From: Burkholderia sp. Nafp2/4-1b
GTDB lineage: Bacteria; Pseudomonadota; Gammaproteobacteria; Burkholderiales; Burkholderiaceae
Direction: 5' to 3'
DNA: 64,000 nt
Assembly: GCF_003635165.1 (NCBI RefSeq)
Contig: NZ_ML058610.1
Coordinates: 231,911 to 295,910, forward strand
Position 1 is the stretch's first letter. Every line of letters starts with the position of its first letter. This document shows positions 55,178 through 63,090 of the stretch, in pieces. The notes under the pieces were generated by a model that saw nothing but the letters and a program-made list of their open reading frames with translations, searched no databases and was not told the DNA's origin. Made by a program: the position numbers and the translations under genes.

Positions 55178-55741
55178 ATGTTCGGCGAGATCGCCCGTTT
55201 TCTGCTCAATACCGTCTTCACGCTGTTCGGCGCCGCGCTGATCCTGCGCGTCTGGATGCAGGCCGTTCGCGTGCCGCCGTACAACCCCGTCACGCAGGCC
55301 GTGCTGCAGGCGACCAACTGGCTCGTGCTGCCGCTGCGCCGCGTGATCGCGGGCGTGCGCGGCATCGACTGGGCGAGCGTCGTCGCAGCCCTCCTCACGG
55401 CACTCGTCTATGTGGTGCTGATGGTCGTGATGGCCGGCTTCGATCCGGCCTCGGTGATCGCGACGCTCATCGTGGTCGCGCTGCTGACCGTCGTGAAGTG
55501 GGCGCTCAATCTCGTGATCTGGATGACGATCCTGATGGCGCTGCTGTCGTGGCTCAACCCGCGCTCGCCGGCGATGCCGATCCTCTACCAGCTCACCGCG
55601 CCGTTCCTGAACCCGCTGCGCCGCGTGATCCCGAATCTCGGCGGCATCGACCTGTCGCCGATCCTGCTGTTCGTGATCGTGCAGGTCCTGCTGATGATCG
55701 TCACGCGCGCCGCCGTGTCGCTGACGCTGTTCGGCATCTGA
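55178..55741 (+). CDS. YggT family membrane protein
   Basis: 187 residues with two YggT repeats, each an N-terminal hydrophobic helix and a P-rich loop (PPYNPVTQAVLQATNWLVLP; MPILYQLTAPFLNPLRRVIP). An inner-membrane protein of poorly known role, linked in other bacteria to cell division or osmotic tolerance. The ATG at 55178 follows aaaagga; a TATAAA lies about 20 bases upstream. Confidence 0.88.
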   Translation: MFGEIARFLLNTVFTLFGAALILRVWMQAVRVPPYNPVTQAVLQATNWLVLPLRRVIAGVRGIDWASVVAALLTALVYVVLMVVMAGFDPASVIATLIVVALLTVVKWALNLVIWMTILMALLSWLNPRSPAMPILYQLTAPFLNPLRRVIPNLGGIDLSPILLFVIVQVLLMIVTRAAVSLTLFGI

Positions 55742-55755
55742 CGCACTGCACGGCG

Positions 55756-56106
55756 CTACGCCGCCGGCCCCTGCGCGGGCGGCGCGCCGAGCGTGTCGAT
55801 CACCCCGAAGCGCGCCGGAATCGTCGCGTAGCACAGGCGCACTTTCTCGCGCGACACCCGCTCGATCAACTGCCGCGCCTCGTCTTCGGTGACGATGAAC
55901 TCGACCTCGATCGTGAGCGATCCCTGCAGTTCGAAAAAGCGGTCCTCGTGCAGCACCCGATGCCGGCCGAAGCCGGCCATCGCCCGGAACGCGGAACCGC
56001 CCGCGACGCCCATCCGGTTGCCTTCCTCCAGCAACCACTCCCACAGCGGCTTCCAGTGCAACCGGTGCTGCTCGTGCACGTAGAAGCGCAAGAAGACCCT
56101 GTCCAT
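55756..56106 (-). CDS. DUF190 family protein
   Basis: 116 residues. FLRFYVHEQHRLHWKPLWEW and AFRAMAGFGRHRVLHEDRFF are the signature of DUF190, a PII-like fold often encoded next to crcB. It lies 24 bases downstream of crcB on the same strand, so a role in fluoride response or channel regulation is likely but not proven. Confidence 0.85.
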   Translation of the reverse strand: MDRVFLRFYVHEQHRLHWKPLWEWLLEEGNRMGVAGGSAFRAMAGFGRHRVLHEDRFFELQGSLTIEVEFIVTEDEARQLIERVSREKVRLCYATIPARFGVIDTLGAPPAQGPAA

Positions 56107-56130
56107 CGCGCCCTCCCGGTGCCGGCGCGC

Positions 56131-56517
56131 TCAGGCCGCCGCGAACCACGCGCGCGCGGTCCACATGCCGAGCGCCGTCAGCGTGAACGATCCAGTCAAG
56201 TGTAGGGCAGCCACCGCGAACGCCCATCCGAATTCGCCCTGCACCGCGTGCGTCATCACCTCGACCGAATAGGTCGAGAACGTCGTGAGCCCGCCGAGGA
56301 AGCCCGTGATCACGAACAGCCGCCACTCGGGCGGCAGCCCGACGCGGGTGGTGAAGGCGACGGCGGCAATGCCGATCACGTAGCCGCCGATCAGGTTCGC
56401 GGCGAGCGTGCCGAGCGGCACGGCCGGAAAGAATTCGTTGAGCGCGAGGCTCAGGAACCAGCGCAGCAATGCGCCGAGCCCGGCACCGACGAAGATCGCG
56501 ACGATCGAATAGAACAA
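56131..56517 (-). CDS. crcB: Fluoride ion channel CrcB (Fluc)
   Basis: 128 residues, four membrane helices. Exports fluoride through a dual-topology dimer. GALLRWFLSL at the N-terminus and GGLTTFSTYSVEVM, the pore Phe-box motif, are characteristic; the conserved Asn/Phe residues of the pore are present (NLIGGYVIGI). It begins with TTG at 56517 after GAGGAG. I do not see a fluoride riboswitch upstream. Followed by DUF190. Confidence 0.92.
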   Translation of the reverse strand: MFYSIVAIFVGAGLGALLRWFLSLALNEFFPAVPLGTLAANLIGGYVIGIAAVAFTTRVGLPPEWRLFVITGFLGGLTTFSTYSVEVMTHAVQGEFGWAFAVAALHLTGSFTLTALGMWTARAWFAAA

Positions 56518-56689
56518 GAGAGCTCCTCGCTGACTAAGCCGCGCGGCAGAGGCGGCCTACGCCGAACTGTATGCGGATTCGCGCCGCGCCGGCAATGCCG
56601 GCAGCGAGGTCGGCAGGCGCGCGATCGACCCGCGGCTCGGCCCTCCCTGTCGTCGAGGGCAATCGCCGCCAGCCGGGTCGTCGCGCGGC

Positions 56690-57574
56690 TCAGCTGCCGC
56701 GCCATGCGCGGTCGAGCGCGACCAGCGTCGCGAGCGCACCGCCCTGCAGCCCGATCACGTCCGCACGGCGCGCATGCGCTTCGCGTGCGTTGATGCGGAT
56801 CACGTCAGTGCCAAGCCGTTCGCTGAGCTGCCGCACCGTCGGAATCGCGGTGCCCGCGCCGATCTCGACGACCGTCACCGATCCGGCCTGCGCGATCCAG
56901 TCCTGCAATGCGCGCTCCTGCGCGTCGTAGCGTTCGCCGAGCCAGCCGCGGTCGCCGAACATCAGGATGTTTGGCCGCGCGAGGCCACCGCAACGCGGGC
57001 AGCGCGGCAGTTCGCCAACCAGCCGGCACGCGGCCGCATCGACTTCCGGCATGAACGGCGCGGCGTCCCAGGTGTGGTCGGAGCACGGTCGCAGGCACTG
57101 CATCGCATGAATCGAGCCGTGGATCTCGACGATGCGCGCCGGATCGAAACCGGCCTTCTGGAACTGGCCGTCGACATTGCTCGTCAGTACAAAGCCGCCG
57201 TTCGGCATCGCGTCCATCCAGCGTCGCAGGATCGCGAAGCCGGCGTGCGGCACCGTCTGCCGATAGAGTCCGAGACGATGGCCGTAGAAGCCCCACGCGA
57301 GTTGCGGATGCGCGCGAAACGCCTGCGGCGACGCGATCTCGTGGAATTCAAAACGCTCGTGACGCAGCGCCGGATACGCGCGCCAGAAGCCGTCCGTGCC
57401 ACGGAAATCGGGCAGCCCCGAATCGACGCCGATGCCGGCGCCGGCCGTCACGAGCAGCGCGTCGGCGCGCGCGAGCGCCTCCACGGCCGACGCGACGAGA
57501 TGGGCCGGCAGTGCCGAGCCTGCGGCGCCGGCATCGGGGGAATCAGCGGAATCGGGCGAATCGGAAAGCGGCAT
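56690..57574 (-). CDS. SIR2 family NAD-dependent protein deacylase
   Basis: 294 residues. NAD site LLVTAGAGIGVDSGLPDFRG (about 40-60), TSNVDGQF, catalytic His in IVEIHGSIHAMQC, and zinc Cys pairs CLRPC and CPRC (the latter before GGLARPNILMFGD). Removes acetyl or other acyl groups from protein lysines; targets unknown. The ATG at 57574 follows a weak RBS; the frame continues to 57766 without homology. 172 bases upstream of crcB. Confidence 0.88.
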   Translation of the reverse strand: MPLSDSPDSADSPDAGAAGSALPAHLVASAVEALARADALLVTAGAGIGVDSGLPDFRGTDGFWRAYPALRHERFEFHEIASPQAFRAHPQLAWGFYGHRLGLYRQTVPHAGFAILRRWMDAMPNGGFVLTSNVDGQFQKAGFDPARIVEIHGSIHAMQCLRPCSDHTWDAAPFMPEVDAAACRLVGELPRCPRCGGLARPNILMFGDRGWLGERYDAQERALQDWIAQAGSVTVVEIGAGTAIPTVRQLSERLGTDVIRINAREAHARRADVIGLQGGALATLVALDRAWRGS

Positions 57575-57831
57575 GATGGAGCGGCGGTAGCGTCGAACGG
57601 TGCGCGAGTGGCGTCGCGCGATCATACGCCCGTTCGGGCGCCGCGCCGCGACATCACGCAGCCGCGCGGCGGCCGCCCGCAGGTTCCCGCAACGCGACGT
57701 GCTGCAGCAGAGCATCGACACCGATCGATCCTTATAACATCGGAGTACTGACTTCTTTCCCGGCATGCGCGGCGCGCGTTGCGCATCTCGGCGGCGTTCA
57801 TCGAGCCCGCAGGCCTACTCCCAGAATAAGA
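57575..57831. other. Intergenic region upstream of the sirtuin gene
   Basis: About 257 bases without a supported gene, the first part of the 470-base interval between the sirtuin and the small-gene operon. It probably holds the sirtuin promoter; nothing specific recognised. Confidence 0.4.
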
Positions 57832-57859
57832 TGGACATCCAACACGAAGCGCGTATGAT
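57832..57859 (+). promoter_or_regulatory. Promoter of the bS21-paralogue small-gene operon
   Basis: -35 TGGACA (57832-57837, one mismatch to consensus), 16-base spacer, -10 TATGAT (57854-57859). The leader to the first start codon (58045) is about 180 bases and C-rich (57890-57970), reminiscent of Rho-loading sequence. Confidence 0.6.
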
Positions 57860-58044
57860 GAATTTGTCCGAGCACGCGTCATTCCTCTGACCGCTCGCCC
57901 CGCCGTCTGCCCTCTTTGCTGCGTCGCGCCTCCATCCGCACGCACTGCTGCCCTTTTCACCCCACCCGTCGCGCCGCACAGCGGTGATACCGGTTGGATG
58001 CGTTCGTCCACGCGATTCGTCGCGGCCGAACCCAGGAGTTCATC

Positions 58045-58329
58045 ATGAGCATGCATCTCTATCGCGGCTTCGAAATCTATCCGTTGATTTACCCGCACGT
58101 TCCGTCGCAGAACGGCAATCCGCACAACTACGACGCCGGCTTCGACGCGGCCGTGAAGATCTGCCAGCGCGGCACATCCGACACACTGACCCGCAGCGAA
58201 ACATTCCGGCTGCTCGAGCATGCGCCATTCGAATCGGCGGGCGAAGCGCGCCGGGCGTCGCTTCGCTATGCGGAAGGGATCATCGACGGCGATCCCGGCA
58301 AGCAACCGCTGTTCGCCGACGTCCCCTGA
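58045..58329 (+). CDS. Small hypothetical protein, YxGFEI family (operon gene 1)
   Basis: 94 residues, cytoplasmic. MSMHLYRGFEIYPLIYPHVP, then NYDAGFDAAVKICQRG, HAPFESAGEARRASLRYAEG and IIDGDPG. It shares a Y-x-GFEI beginning, an aromatic-Gly patch, an F-x-S..EA segment and G-x-IIDG with the protein at 8194-8487, so they are probably distant paralogues. Function unknown. The ATG at 58045 follows caggag. First of four closely spaced small genes that include a bS21 paralogue. Confidence 0.72.
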   Translation: MSMHLYRGFEIYPLIYPHVPSQNGNPHNYDAGFDAAVKICQRGTSDTLTRSETFRLLEHAPFESAGEARRASLRYAEGIIDGDPGKQPLFADVP

Positions 58330-58388
58330 CGCCTGTTGCATGTCTCTTGCCGCGGCGCCCGCAGTCGCCGCGCGCTTTGGAGCACGAA

Positions 58389-58598
58389 ATGATCATCGAC
58401 GAATTGATCGGCCAGATCGAACGGCGCGAAATCTCGCGGACCGACGCAATGCCGCGCGACAGCCTCGCCGGCTCCGCGTTGCGCCATCAACCGGAGTTGC
58501 AGATGTTCGCGGCCGTGCGCGCACTGTCGATCCGGGCCGGATATTCCGAATTCGAGTCCGACGGGATCGCGAGTGCCGTCATGACTCGACTCCGCTAG
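58389..58598 (+). CDS. Small hypothetical protein (operon gene 2)
   Basis: 69 residues, starts MIIDELIGQIERREISRTDA. Predicted mainly helical, mixed charge, no membrane segment or signal. No family recognised. The ATG at 58389 follows GGAGCACGAA. It lies 59 bases after gene 1 and 35 bases before the bS21 paralogue, consistent with one transcript. Confidence 0.65.
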   Translation: MIIDELIGQIERREISRTDAMPRDSLAGSALRHQPELQMFAAVRALSIRAGYSEFESDGIASAVMTRLR

Positions 58599-58633
58599 CT
58601 TTCCTCCACGCTTTACTTGAAAACAGGACCTGC

Positions 58634-58846
58634 ATGACAACGATCATCCTCAAGCCCGACGAACCCGTCGAGGTCGCGATCCGGCGCTTCCGGCGAAGCA
58701 TCGAGAAGACGGGTTTGATCCGCGAGTTGCGCAGTCGTACCGGCTATGAAAAGCCGACGACCGAACGCAAGCGCAAGAAAGCCAGCGCCGTCGCGAGACA
58801 GCGCCTGCGTGCCAAGCGCTTGCTGCCGCCTCGCAAGCAGTACTAG
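58634..58846 (+). CDS. rpsU: Ribosomal protein bS21 paralogue
   Basis: 70 residues. MTTIILKPDEPVEVAIRRFR and RSIEKTGLIRELRSRTGYEK followed by a basic KPTTERKRKKASAVARQ tail are clearly bS21, a small-subunit protein helping mRNA binding at initiation. It differs in several places from the Burkholderia bS21 sequence I remember and sits among hypothetical genes rather than with dnaG/rpoD, so it is probably a secondary copy. Alternative bS21 copies in other bacteria change which mRNAs ribosomes favour. Confidence 0.9.
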   Translation: MTTIILKPDEPVEVAIRRFRRSIEKTGLIRELRSRTGYEKPTTERKRKKASAVARQRLRAKRLLPPRKQY

Positions 58847-58855
58847 GAGAATGCC

Positions 58856-59074
58856 GTGTACGAGCCGCTCGTCGAAGACCCTCCGTTCTTTCCGTTGACG
58901 AAATGCGAAGTCGATTTCGACCGGCAGAACGATGCAGTCACGCTTCTGCCGACCTTCTACGCGTTCGGCTGCGAGTACACCAGTCGCGGCCTGCTGATCG
59001 GCCGCGACGATGCGTTCAGATTGATTGCCGCGATCGAAAAGGCGCTGAGCATCGAAACGGGAGTTTCTTCGTGA
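58856..59074 (+). CDS. Small hypothetical protein (operon gene 4)
   Basis: 72 residues from a GTG at 58856, 9 bases after the bS21 stop, with AGGAG at 58845-58849. MYEPLVEDPPFFPLTKCEVD begins the protein; it contains AFGCEYTSRGLLIGRDDAFR and two Cys, no membrane segment. Unknown family. Its stop overlaps a further short GTG frame as GTGA. Confidence 0.65.
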   Translation: MYEPLVEDPPFFPLTKCEVDFDRQNDAVTLLPTFYAFGCEYTSRGLLIGRDDAFRLIAAIEKALSIETGVSS

Positions 59075-59160
59075 AGCGGTCGACGCGCGCGCGGCAGCGC
59101 GCAGTTGGCGTTGCGCCGGCCGGGAGCAACCGGCGCACGCTGACGGCGCGCCGAAGCTGA
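59071..59160 (+). CDS. Possible 29-residue Arg-rich ORF (operon gene 5)
   Basis: The GTG at 59071 overlaps the stop of gene 4 (GTGA) and follows gggag. It encodes a strongly basic peptide (KRSTRARQRAVGVAPAG, then SNRRTLTARRS). Translational coupling is plausible, but the length and GC-rich bias make chance a serious alternative. Confidence 0.3.
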   Translation: MKRSTRARQRAVGVAPAGSNRRTLTARRS

Positions 59161-59222
59161 AAGGTCGATCGGCACCCGCCCATCGTCGCGCTGCACGGAT
59201 CGCGGGCGCTGTTCTGGCCTGC

Positions 59223-59567
59223 TCAGGCGAACACGAAGTACTTGCGCACCGTCTCCACCACTTCCCACGTCCCCTTCATGCCGGGTTCGATCACGAACAC
59301 GTCGCCGGCCTTCAGGTGCACGGCTTCCTCGCCTTCCGGCGTGATGATGCAGTAGCCGTCGAGGAAGTGGCAGTATTCCCACTTCTCGTAGTTCACTTCG
59401 AACTTGCCCGGCGTGCAGATCCAGGTGCCCATGATCTTGCTGCCGTCCTTGGACAGGTAAGCGTTGAGGTTCACGGTGTGCGGATCGCCGCCGATGCGCT
59501 TCCACTTGGTCGCGTCGACGACGGGCGTCGGGCAGGTCTTGCGCAGAACGGTAATGAAATCGGACAT
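59223..59567 (-). CDS. Cupin-domain protein
   Basis: 114 residues, a single beta-barrel cupin of the DUF861/ureidoglycine-aminohydrolase-like group: KIMGTWICTPGKFEVNYEKW, EYCHFLDGYCIITPEGEEAV, then LKAGDVFVIEPGMKGTWEVV. Metal ligands are partly kept (EYCHFL, E..G). Substrate unknown; such proteins often act on small nitrogen compounds or sugars. Monocistronic. Confidence 0.85.
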   Translation of the reverse strand: MSDFITVLRKTCPTPVVDATKWKRIGGDPHTVNLNAYLSKDGSKIMGTWICTPGKFEVNYEKWEYCHFLDGYCIITPEGEEAVHLKAGDVFVIEPGMKGTWEVVETVRKYFVFA

Positions 59568-59882
59568 GTCGGCTCCAGGCTAACGATCGGGTAAGAGGTC
59601 TGTCACGTTAGAGCGAAAGCCTTACCGCAGCTTGTATGGTTCCGACACCGACTCGTCTAATTTCGACACGGGGTTGGATGCGCGTGCGGCGGCTGTGCGG
59701 CCCGGTTCGCGTTGACCGGATTCGCGTTGGCGGCGGAATGCGCCTCGCATCGCAGCTGTCGCCCGGTGAGCGTCACCGGCGCATCGAGACGGGCCACCAT
59801 GGGGGAACGCGAAGCCGTTTGCCGGCCACCCAAAGGCCTCGCTTGCAACACAGCCGCCAAACCCTGTAGAATTACGCGTTCT
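59568..59882. other. Intergenic region between the cupin gene and tRNA-Gly
   Basis: 315 bases without a gene. The right end holds the tRNA promoter; the left end should hold the cupin promoter. Nothing else recognised. Confidence 0.5.
59843..59872 (+). promoter_or_regulatory. Promoter of tRNA-Gly(CCC)
   Basis: -35 TTGCAA (59843-59848), 18-base spacer, -10 TAGAAT (59867-59872), 11 bases before the tRNA. Confidence 0.65.
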
Positions 59883-59957
59883 GCGGGCGTCGTATAATGG
59901 CCATTACCTCAGCTTCCCAAGCTGATGACGTGGGTTCGATTCCCATCGCCCGCTCCA
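59883..59957 (+). tRNA. tRNA-Gly (anticodon CCC)
   Basis: 75 bases. The acceptor gcgggcg pairs with cgcccgc, U73 and encoded CCA; anticodon stem-loop cagc-ttcccaa-gctg gives CCC; T-loop gttcgattc. It closely resembles E. coli tRNA-Gly(CCC) and is followed by a terminator. Confidence 0.95.
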
Positions 59958-59985
59958 CTTTCTGCTGCACTGCAGCCTGCGCATG

Positions 59986-60012
59986 AGCCGCCTCGTCGAA
60001 GGCGGCTTTTTT
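59986..60012 (+). terminator. Rho-independent terminator of tRNA-Gly
   Basis: agccgcct (59986-59993) pairs with aggcggct (60000-60007), followed by TTTTTT. It shows that trmB must start downstream of it. Confidence 0.85.
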
Positions 60013-60087
60013 GTACCATGTGCCCGATCACCCGGCGCACTGCTACGCGCAACGGGCCCTCGCCCGCAACCGAGCCTTTCCGTACCG

Positions 60088-60855
60088 ATGATGCACGACG
60101 ATCCGAACGAAGCCGGCCTGCCGCCGCACGACGCCGACCTTCCCGACCAAGCCGCCGACGGCGCCGACGAAGTCAATCCGCTGCACCGCCGCCGCATCCG
60201 CAGCTTCGTGACGCGCGCCGGCCGCGTGTCGACCGGCCAGCGCCGCGCGCTCGACGATCTCGGCCCGCGCTTCGTCGTGCCGTACGCGGCGGAAATCCCC
60301 GACTGGGATGCCGTGTTCGGCCGCCGCGCACCGCGCATCCTGGAGATCGGCTTCGGCATGGGCGCATCGACCGCGGAAATCGCCGCGCATCGCCCGGGCG
60401 ACGACTTCCTCGGCGTCGAGGTGCACGAGCCGGGCGTCGGCGCGCTGCTGAAGCTGATCGGCGAGCAGGACCTGCCGAACATCCGCATCATCCAGCACGA
60501 CGCGGTCGAAGTGCTCGAGCACATGCTCGCGCCGGAAAGCCTCGACGGCGTGCACATCTTCTTCCCGGATCCGTGGCACAAGGCGCGGCACCACAAGCGC
60601 CGGTTGATCCAGCCGCCGCTCGTCGCGCACCTCGCGTCGCGGCTGAAGCCGGGCGCGTACCTGCATTGCGCGACCGACTGGCAGAACTACGCGGAACAGA
60701 TGCTGGAAGTGCTCGGCGCCGAACCGACGCTCGAAAACACCGCCGCCGACTACGCGCCGCGCCCCGACTACCGCCCTGTCACGAAGTTCGAACGGCGCGG
60801 GCTGCGGCTCGGTCACGGCGTGTGGGACTTGGTGTTCCGCAAGCGCGCCGGCTGA
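60088..60855 (+). CDS. trmB: tRNA (guanine-N7-)-methyltransferase
   Basis: 255 residues. Makes m7G46 in tRNA variable loops with SAM. SAM motif ILEIGFGMGASTAEIAAHRP (about 79-98), FLGVEVHEPGVGALLK, and the signature VHIFFPDPWHKARHHKRRLI. A disordered acidic N-terminus (about 30 residues) precedes it. Two adjacent ATGs (60088, 60091) are possible; starts further up run through the tRNA terminator and are rejected. Confidence 0.94.
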   Translation: MMHDDPNEAGLPPHDADLPDQAADGADEVNPLHRRRIRSFVTRAGRVSTGQRRALDDLGPRFVVPYAAEIPDWDAVFGRRAPRILEIGFGMGASTAEIAAHRPGDDFLGVEVHEPGVGALLKLIGEQDLPNIRIIQHDAVEVLEHMLAPESLDGVHIFFPDPWHKARHHKRRLIQPPLVAHLASRLKPGAYLHCATDWQNYAEQMLEVLGAEPTLENTAADYAPRPDYRPVTKFERRGLRLGHGVWDLVFRKRAG

Positions 60856-60879
60856 GCACGACGCACAGCCGCGCAACGC

Positions 60880-60918
60880 AAAACGGCCCAACCGGCATCT
60901 GCCGATTGGGCCGTTTGT
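60880..60918. terminator. Terminator between trmB and uppP
   Basis: aaacggcccaa (60881-60891) pairs with ttgggccgttt (60906-60916) with an inner cggc/gccg helix. Short T-tract on both strands; serves the convergent genes. Confidence 0.75.
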
Positions 60919-60949
60919 CATGGGAAGCGCGATTGCGTCCGCGCCCGCA

Positions 60950-61780
60950 TCACGCCCAGTTCAGCCAGCCGCTGTACCCCACGAGCAACACGAACAGGCC
61001 GAACACGATCCGGTACCACGCGAACACGGTGAAGTCGTGCGTCGCGACGAACCGCAGCAGCCAGCGCACGCACACGAACGCGCTGACGAACGCGGCGACG
61101 AGCCCGAGCGCGAACAGGCCGAGCGAATCGACGGTGAACGCCTGCCAGTCCTTGACGGTTTCATAGAGCGTCGCGCCGAAGATGATCGGAATCGCGAGGA
61201 AGAACGAGAATTCGGTTGCGACACGCCGGTCGAGCCCGAACAGCATCCCGCCGATGATCGTCGAGCCCGAACGCGACATGCCGGGCACCAGCGCGAAGCA
61301 TTGCGCGATGCCGACCTTCAGCGCGTCGAGCGGCGTGAGCGCATCGATCGACTGCACGCGCGGCGGCTCGGTGCGTTCGCGCTGCCGCGCCTCGGCCCAC
61401 AGGATGATCGCGCCGCCGACGACGAGCGCGAACGCGACCGGCACCGGCGAGAACAGCACGGCCTTGATCTTCTTCTCGAACAGCAGGCCGAGCGCGATCG
61501 CGGGAATGGTCGCGATCACGACATTGAGCGTGAAGCGCTGCGCGTCGGGCCGGCTCGGCAAGCCGGTCACGATGGACACGATCCGCTGGCGGTATTCCCA
61601 GCAGACGGCGAGGATCGCGCCGAACTGGATCACGACGTCGAAGGTTTTCGCGTGCGCGTCGTTGAAGTTGAGGAAGCTGCCCGCGACGATCAGGTGACCG
61701 GTGCTCGACACCGGGAGGAATTCCGTCAGTCCCTCGACGACGCCGAGGATCAATGCCTTGCAGATCAGGATCCAGTCCAT
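60950..61780 (-). CDS. uppP: Undecaprenyl-diphosphatase
   Basis: 276 residues, multi-pass membrane protein (also called BacA). Recycles undecaprenyl diphosphate to the monophosphate carrier for peptidoglycan and O-antigen. Motifs EGLTE (16-20) with LPVSSTGHLIV, and PGMSRSGSTI with catalytic Ser/Arg. High copy confers bacitracin resistance in E. coli. Start and length are typical. Confidence 0.95.
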   Translation of the reverse strand: MDWILICKALILGVVEGLTEFLPVSSTGHLIVAGSFLNFNDAHAKTFDVVIQFGAILAVCWEYRQRIVSIVTGLPSRPDAQRFTLNVVIATIPAIALGLLFEKKIKAVLFSPVPVAFALVVGGAIILWAEARQRERTEPPRVQSIDALTPLDALKVGIAQCFALVPGMSRSGSTIIGGMLFGLDRRVATEFSFFLAIPIIFGATLYETVKDWQAFTVDSLGLFALGLVAAFVSAFVCVRWLLRFVATHDFTVFAWYRIVFGLFVLLVGYSGWLNWA

Positions 61781-61858
61781 CCGTGGCCCAACTCCGAAGT
61801 GGTCGAAAGAAAGGGCCGCGTCACCGCCGCGGCCCGCCCGGCCGCGCGCGGTACACCG

Positions 61859-62440
61859 TCACTTTTCGACGATCGCCACGCGTATGCCGTTTGTAAGAAT
61901 CGTAATTGTACCGGGTTCGTAGTTGACCCCGGCAAATTGCAGTTGCTCGGGCTTGAACGTGTAGATCGGATAGTTGGTCAGCGCCTGGGTCGCAAGCAAG
62001 CCCGCGGCCGCGCTGATCTGCTGGGCGTACATCTGCGCATCGCCGTCGAGCACGAGGCTGTCGACGGCCGGCGCCTTCAGCACGACCGAGCGGCTCGGCG
62101 CGTCGTAGGCCAACTGGCCCGACACGGTGAACTTGCCGCTCACCGGTGCGCGCAGCAACGGACTCGCGAAATGCGCGTCGAGCTGCACGGCGACGCGGTT
62201 CTGGTCGGGCAGCAGGTTCACGGCGGGATTCGCGAGCGATACGTCGACGATCTGCGCGACCGTCTTCTGGTACGGGAACTTGCGTGCGACGGCTTTCTGC
62301 ACGTCGCCGCGCGAGAAGGTGTAGTGATCGGGGATGAACGGGAACGTCGACGCGCACGCGGCGAGCGATACCGACACGCCGATGGCGCCGGCGCAGACGG
62401 CGAGGAAACGGCGCCGGCGGGGCGTGCAAGATGCGGTCAT
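61859..62440 (-). CDS. DUF1439 family lipoprotein
   Basis: 193 residues. A signal peptide with an Arg run (RRRRFLAV) and lipobox LAAC (near residue 29). The mature domain (YTFSRGDVQKAVARKFPYQK; NLLPDQNRVAVQLDAHFASP) matches DUF1439, related to E. coli YceB, an outer-membrane-associated lipoprotein of unknown function. A TTG three codons upstream also opens the frame; the ATG at 62440 is used because GGAG then has workable spacing. The RRxF could permit Tat export, but the hydrophobic core looks Sec-like. Confidence 0.85.
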   Translation of the reverse strand: MTASCTPRRRRFLAVCAGAIGVSVSLAACASTFPFIPDHYTFSRGDVQKAVARKFPYQKTVAQIVDVSLANPAVNLLPDQNRVAVQLDAHFASPLLRAPVSGKFTVSGQLAYDAPSRSVVLKAPAVDSLVLDGDAQMYAQQISAAAGLLATQALTNYPIYTFKPEQLQFAGVNYEPGTITILTNGIRVAIVEK

Positions 62441-62602
62441 GCTGGACAATCTCCTGTATCGGGCGACGGGGCAGCCGGGCTATCGGCTCCGGATCATCGG
62501 GCGCCGCGGACCGAAGTTAGTACCGCGGCGCAGGCTGCCGGTTCCGTGCACCGCGCGATGAATGGCGACGAGGCGGCAAGGCAAGGCAATGCGGTCGCGC
62601 GC

Positions 62603-62920
62603 CTAGCGGCCCGCACCGGCGCCGGGCGACGGCAGCGTCGCGACCTCGAGGCGCGTGAGCCACGCGAGCGCGTCGTCGCGCGACTCGCCGCACATCTCGG
62701 CGGATGGCTGCAACCCGGAACAGCACGCGGGACGCTCGGGCCGGCCGAAGATCCGGCAGCGCAGATCGTCGCCGAGCTGCACGCAGCGCACGCCGGCCGG
62801 CTTGCCGTCGGGCATCCCCGGAATCGGCGATGAAATCGACGGCGCGATGCAGCACGCGCCGCATCCTTCACGACACGCGTGCGGCGGCGGGACATCGGCG
62901 GGCGCCGGACGGACAGGCAT
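62603..62920 (-). CDS. YkgJ family cysteine-cluster protein
   Basis: 105 residues with the CxxCxxCC pattern (ACREGCGACCIAP) and later C residues (VRCVQLGDDLRCRIF, RPACCSG) typical of the YkgJ/Cys-cluster family, thought to bind zinc or an iron-sulfur cluster. Function unknown. ATG at 62920 or a GTG four codons upstream; neither has a strong RBS. Divergent from hemN. Confidence 0.82.
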   Translation of the reverse strand: MPVRPAPADVPPPHACREGCGACCIAPSISSPIPGMPDGKPAGVRCVQLGDDLRCRIFGRPERPACCSGLQPSAEMCGESRDDALAWLTRLEVATLPSPGAGAGR

Positions 62921-63090
62921 TTCGACGGACACTCGGCTCTCTCGACAGACAACGAAAACGGTGCGGCAACCGGACGCGGTACGCGGCAGCCCACCGCGCA
63001 TTGTGCCACCGCCGGCTGCGACGTTATTACACAATGCCGCCGAAACGCGCGTTTATATACTCGAAGGCATCTGAAAAGCGCGAGACCATC

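Noticed and set aside
56518..56689. Possible fluoride riboswitch upstream of crcB
   Set aside because: The minus-strand leader lacks the recognisable GGCGAUGG/UUCGCC and CUGAUGACUCCU elements.
57830..57889. A 19-codon ATG frame overlapping the bS21-operon promoter
   Set aside because: It starts at the -35 box and would not be transcribed whole from that promoter.
60920..62833. A 637-codon plus-strand frame spanning uppP, DUF1439 and YkgJ genes
   Set aside because: Antisense composition; the minus-strand proteins have clear motifs.
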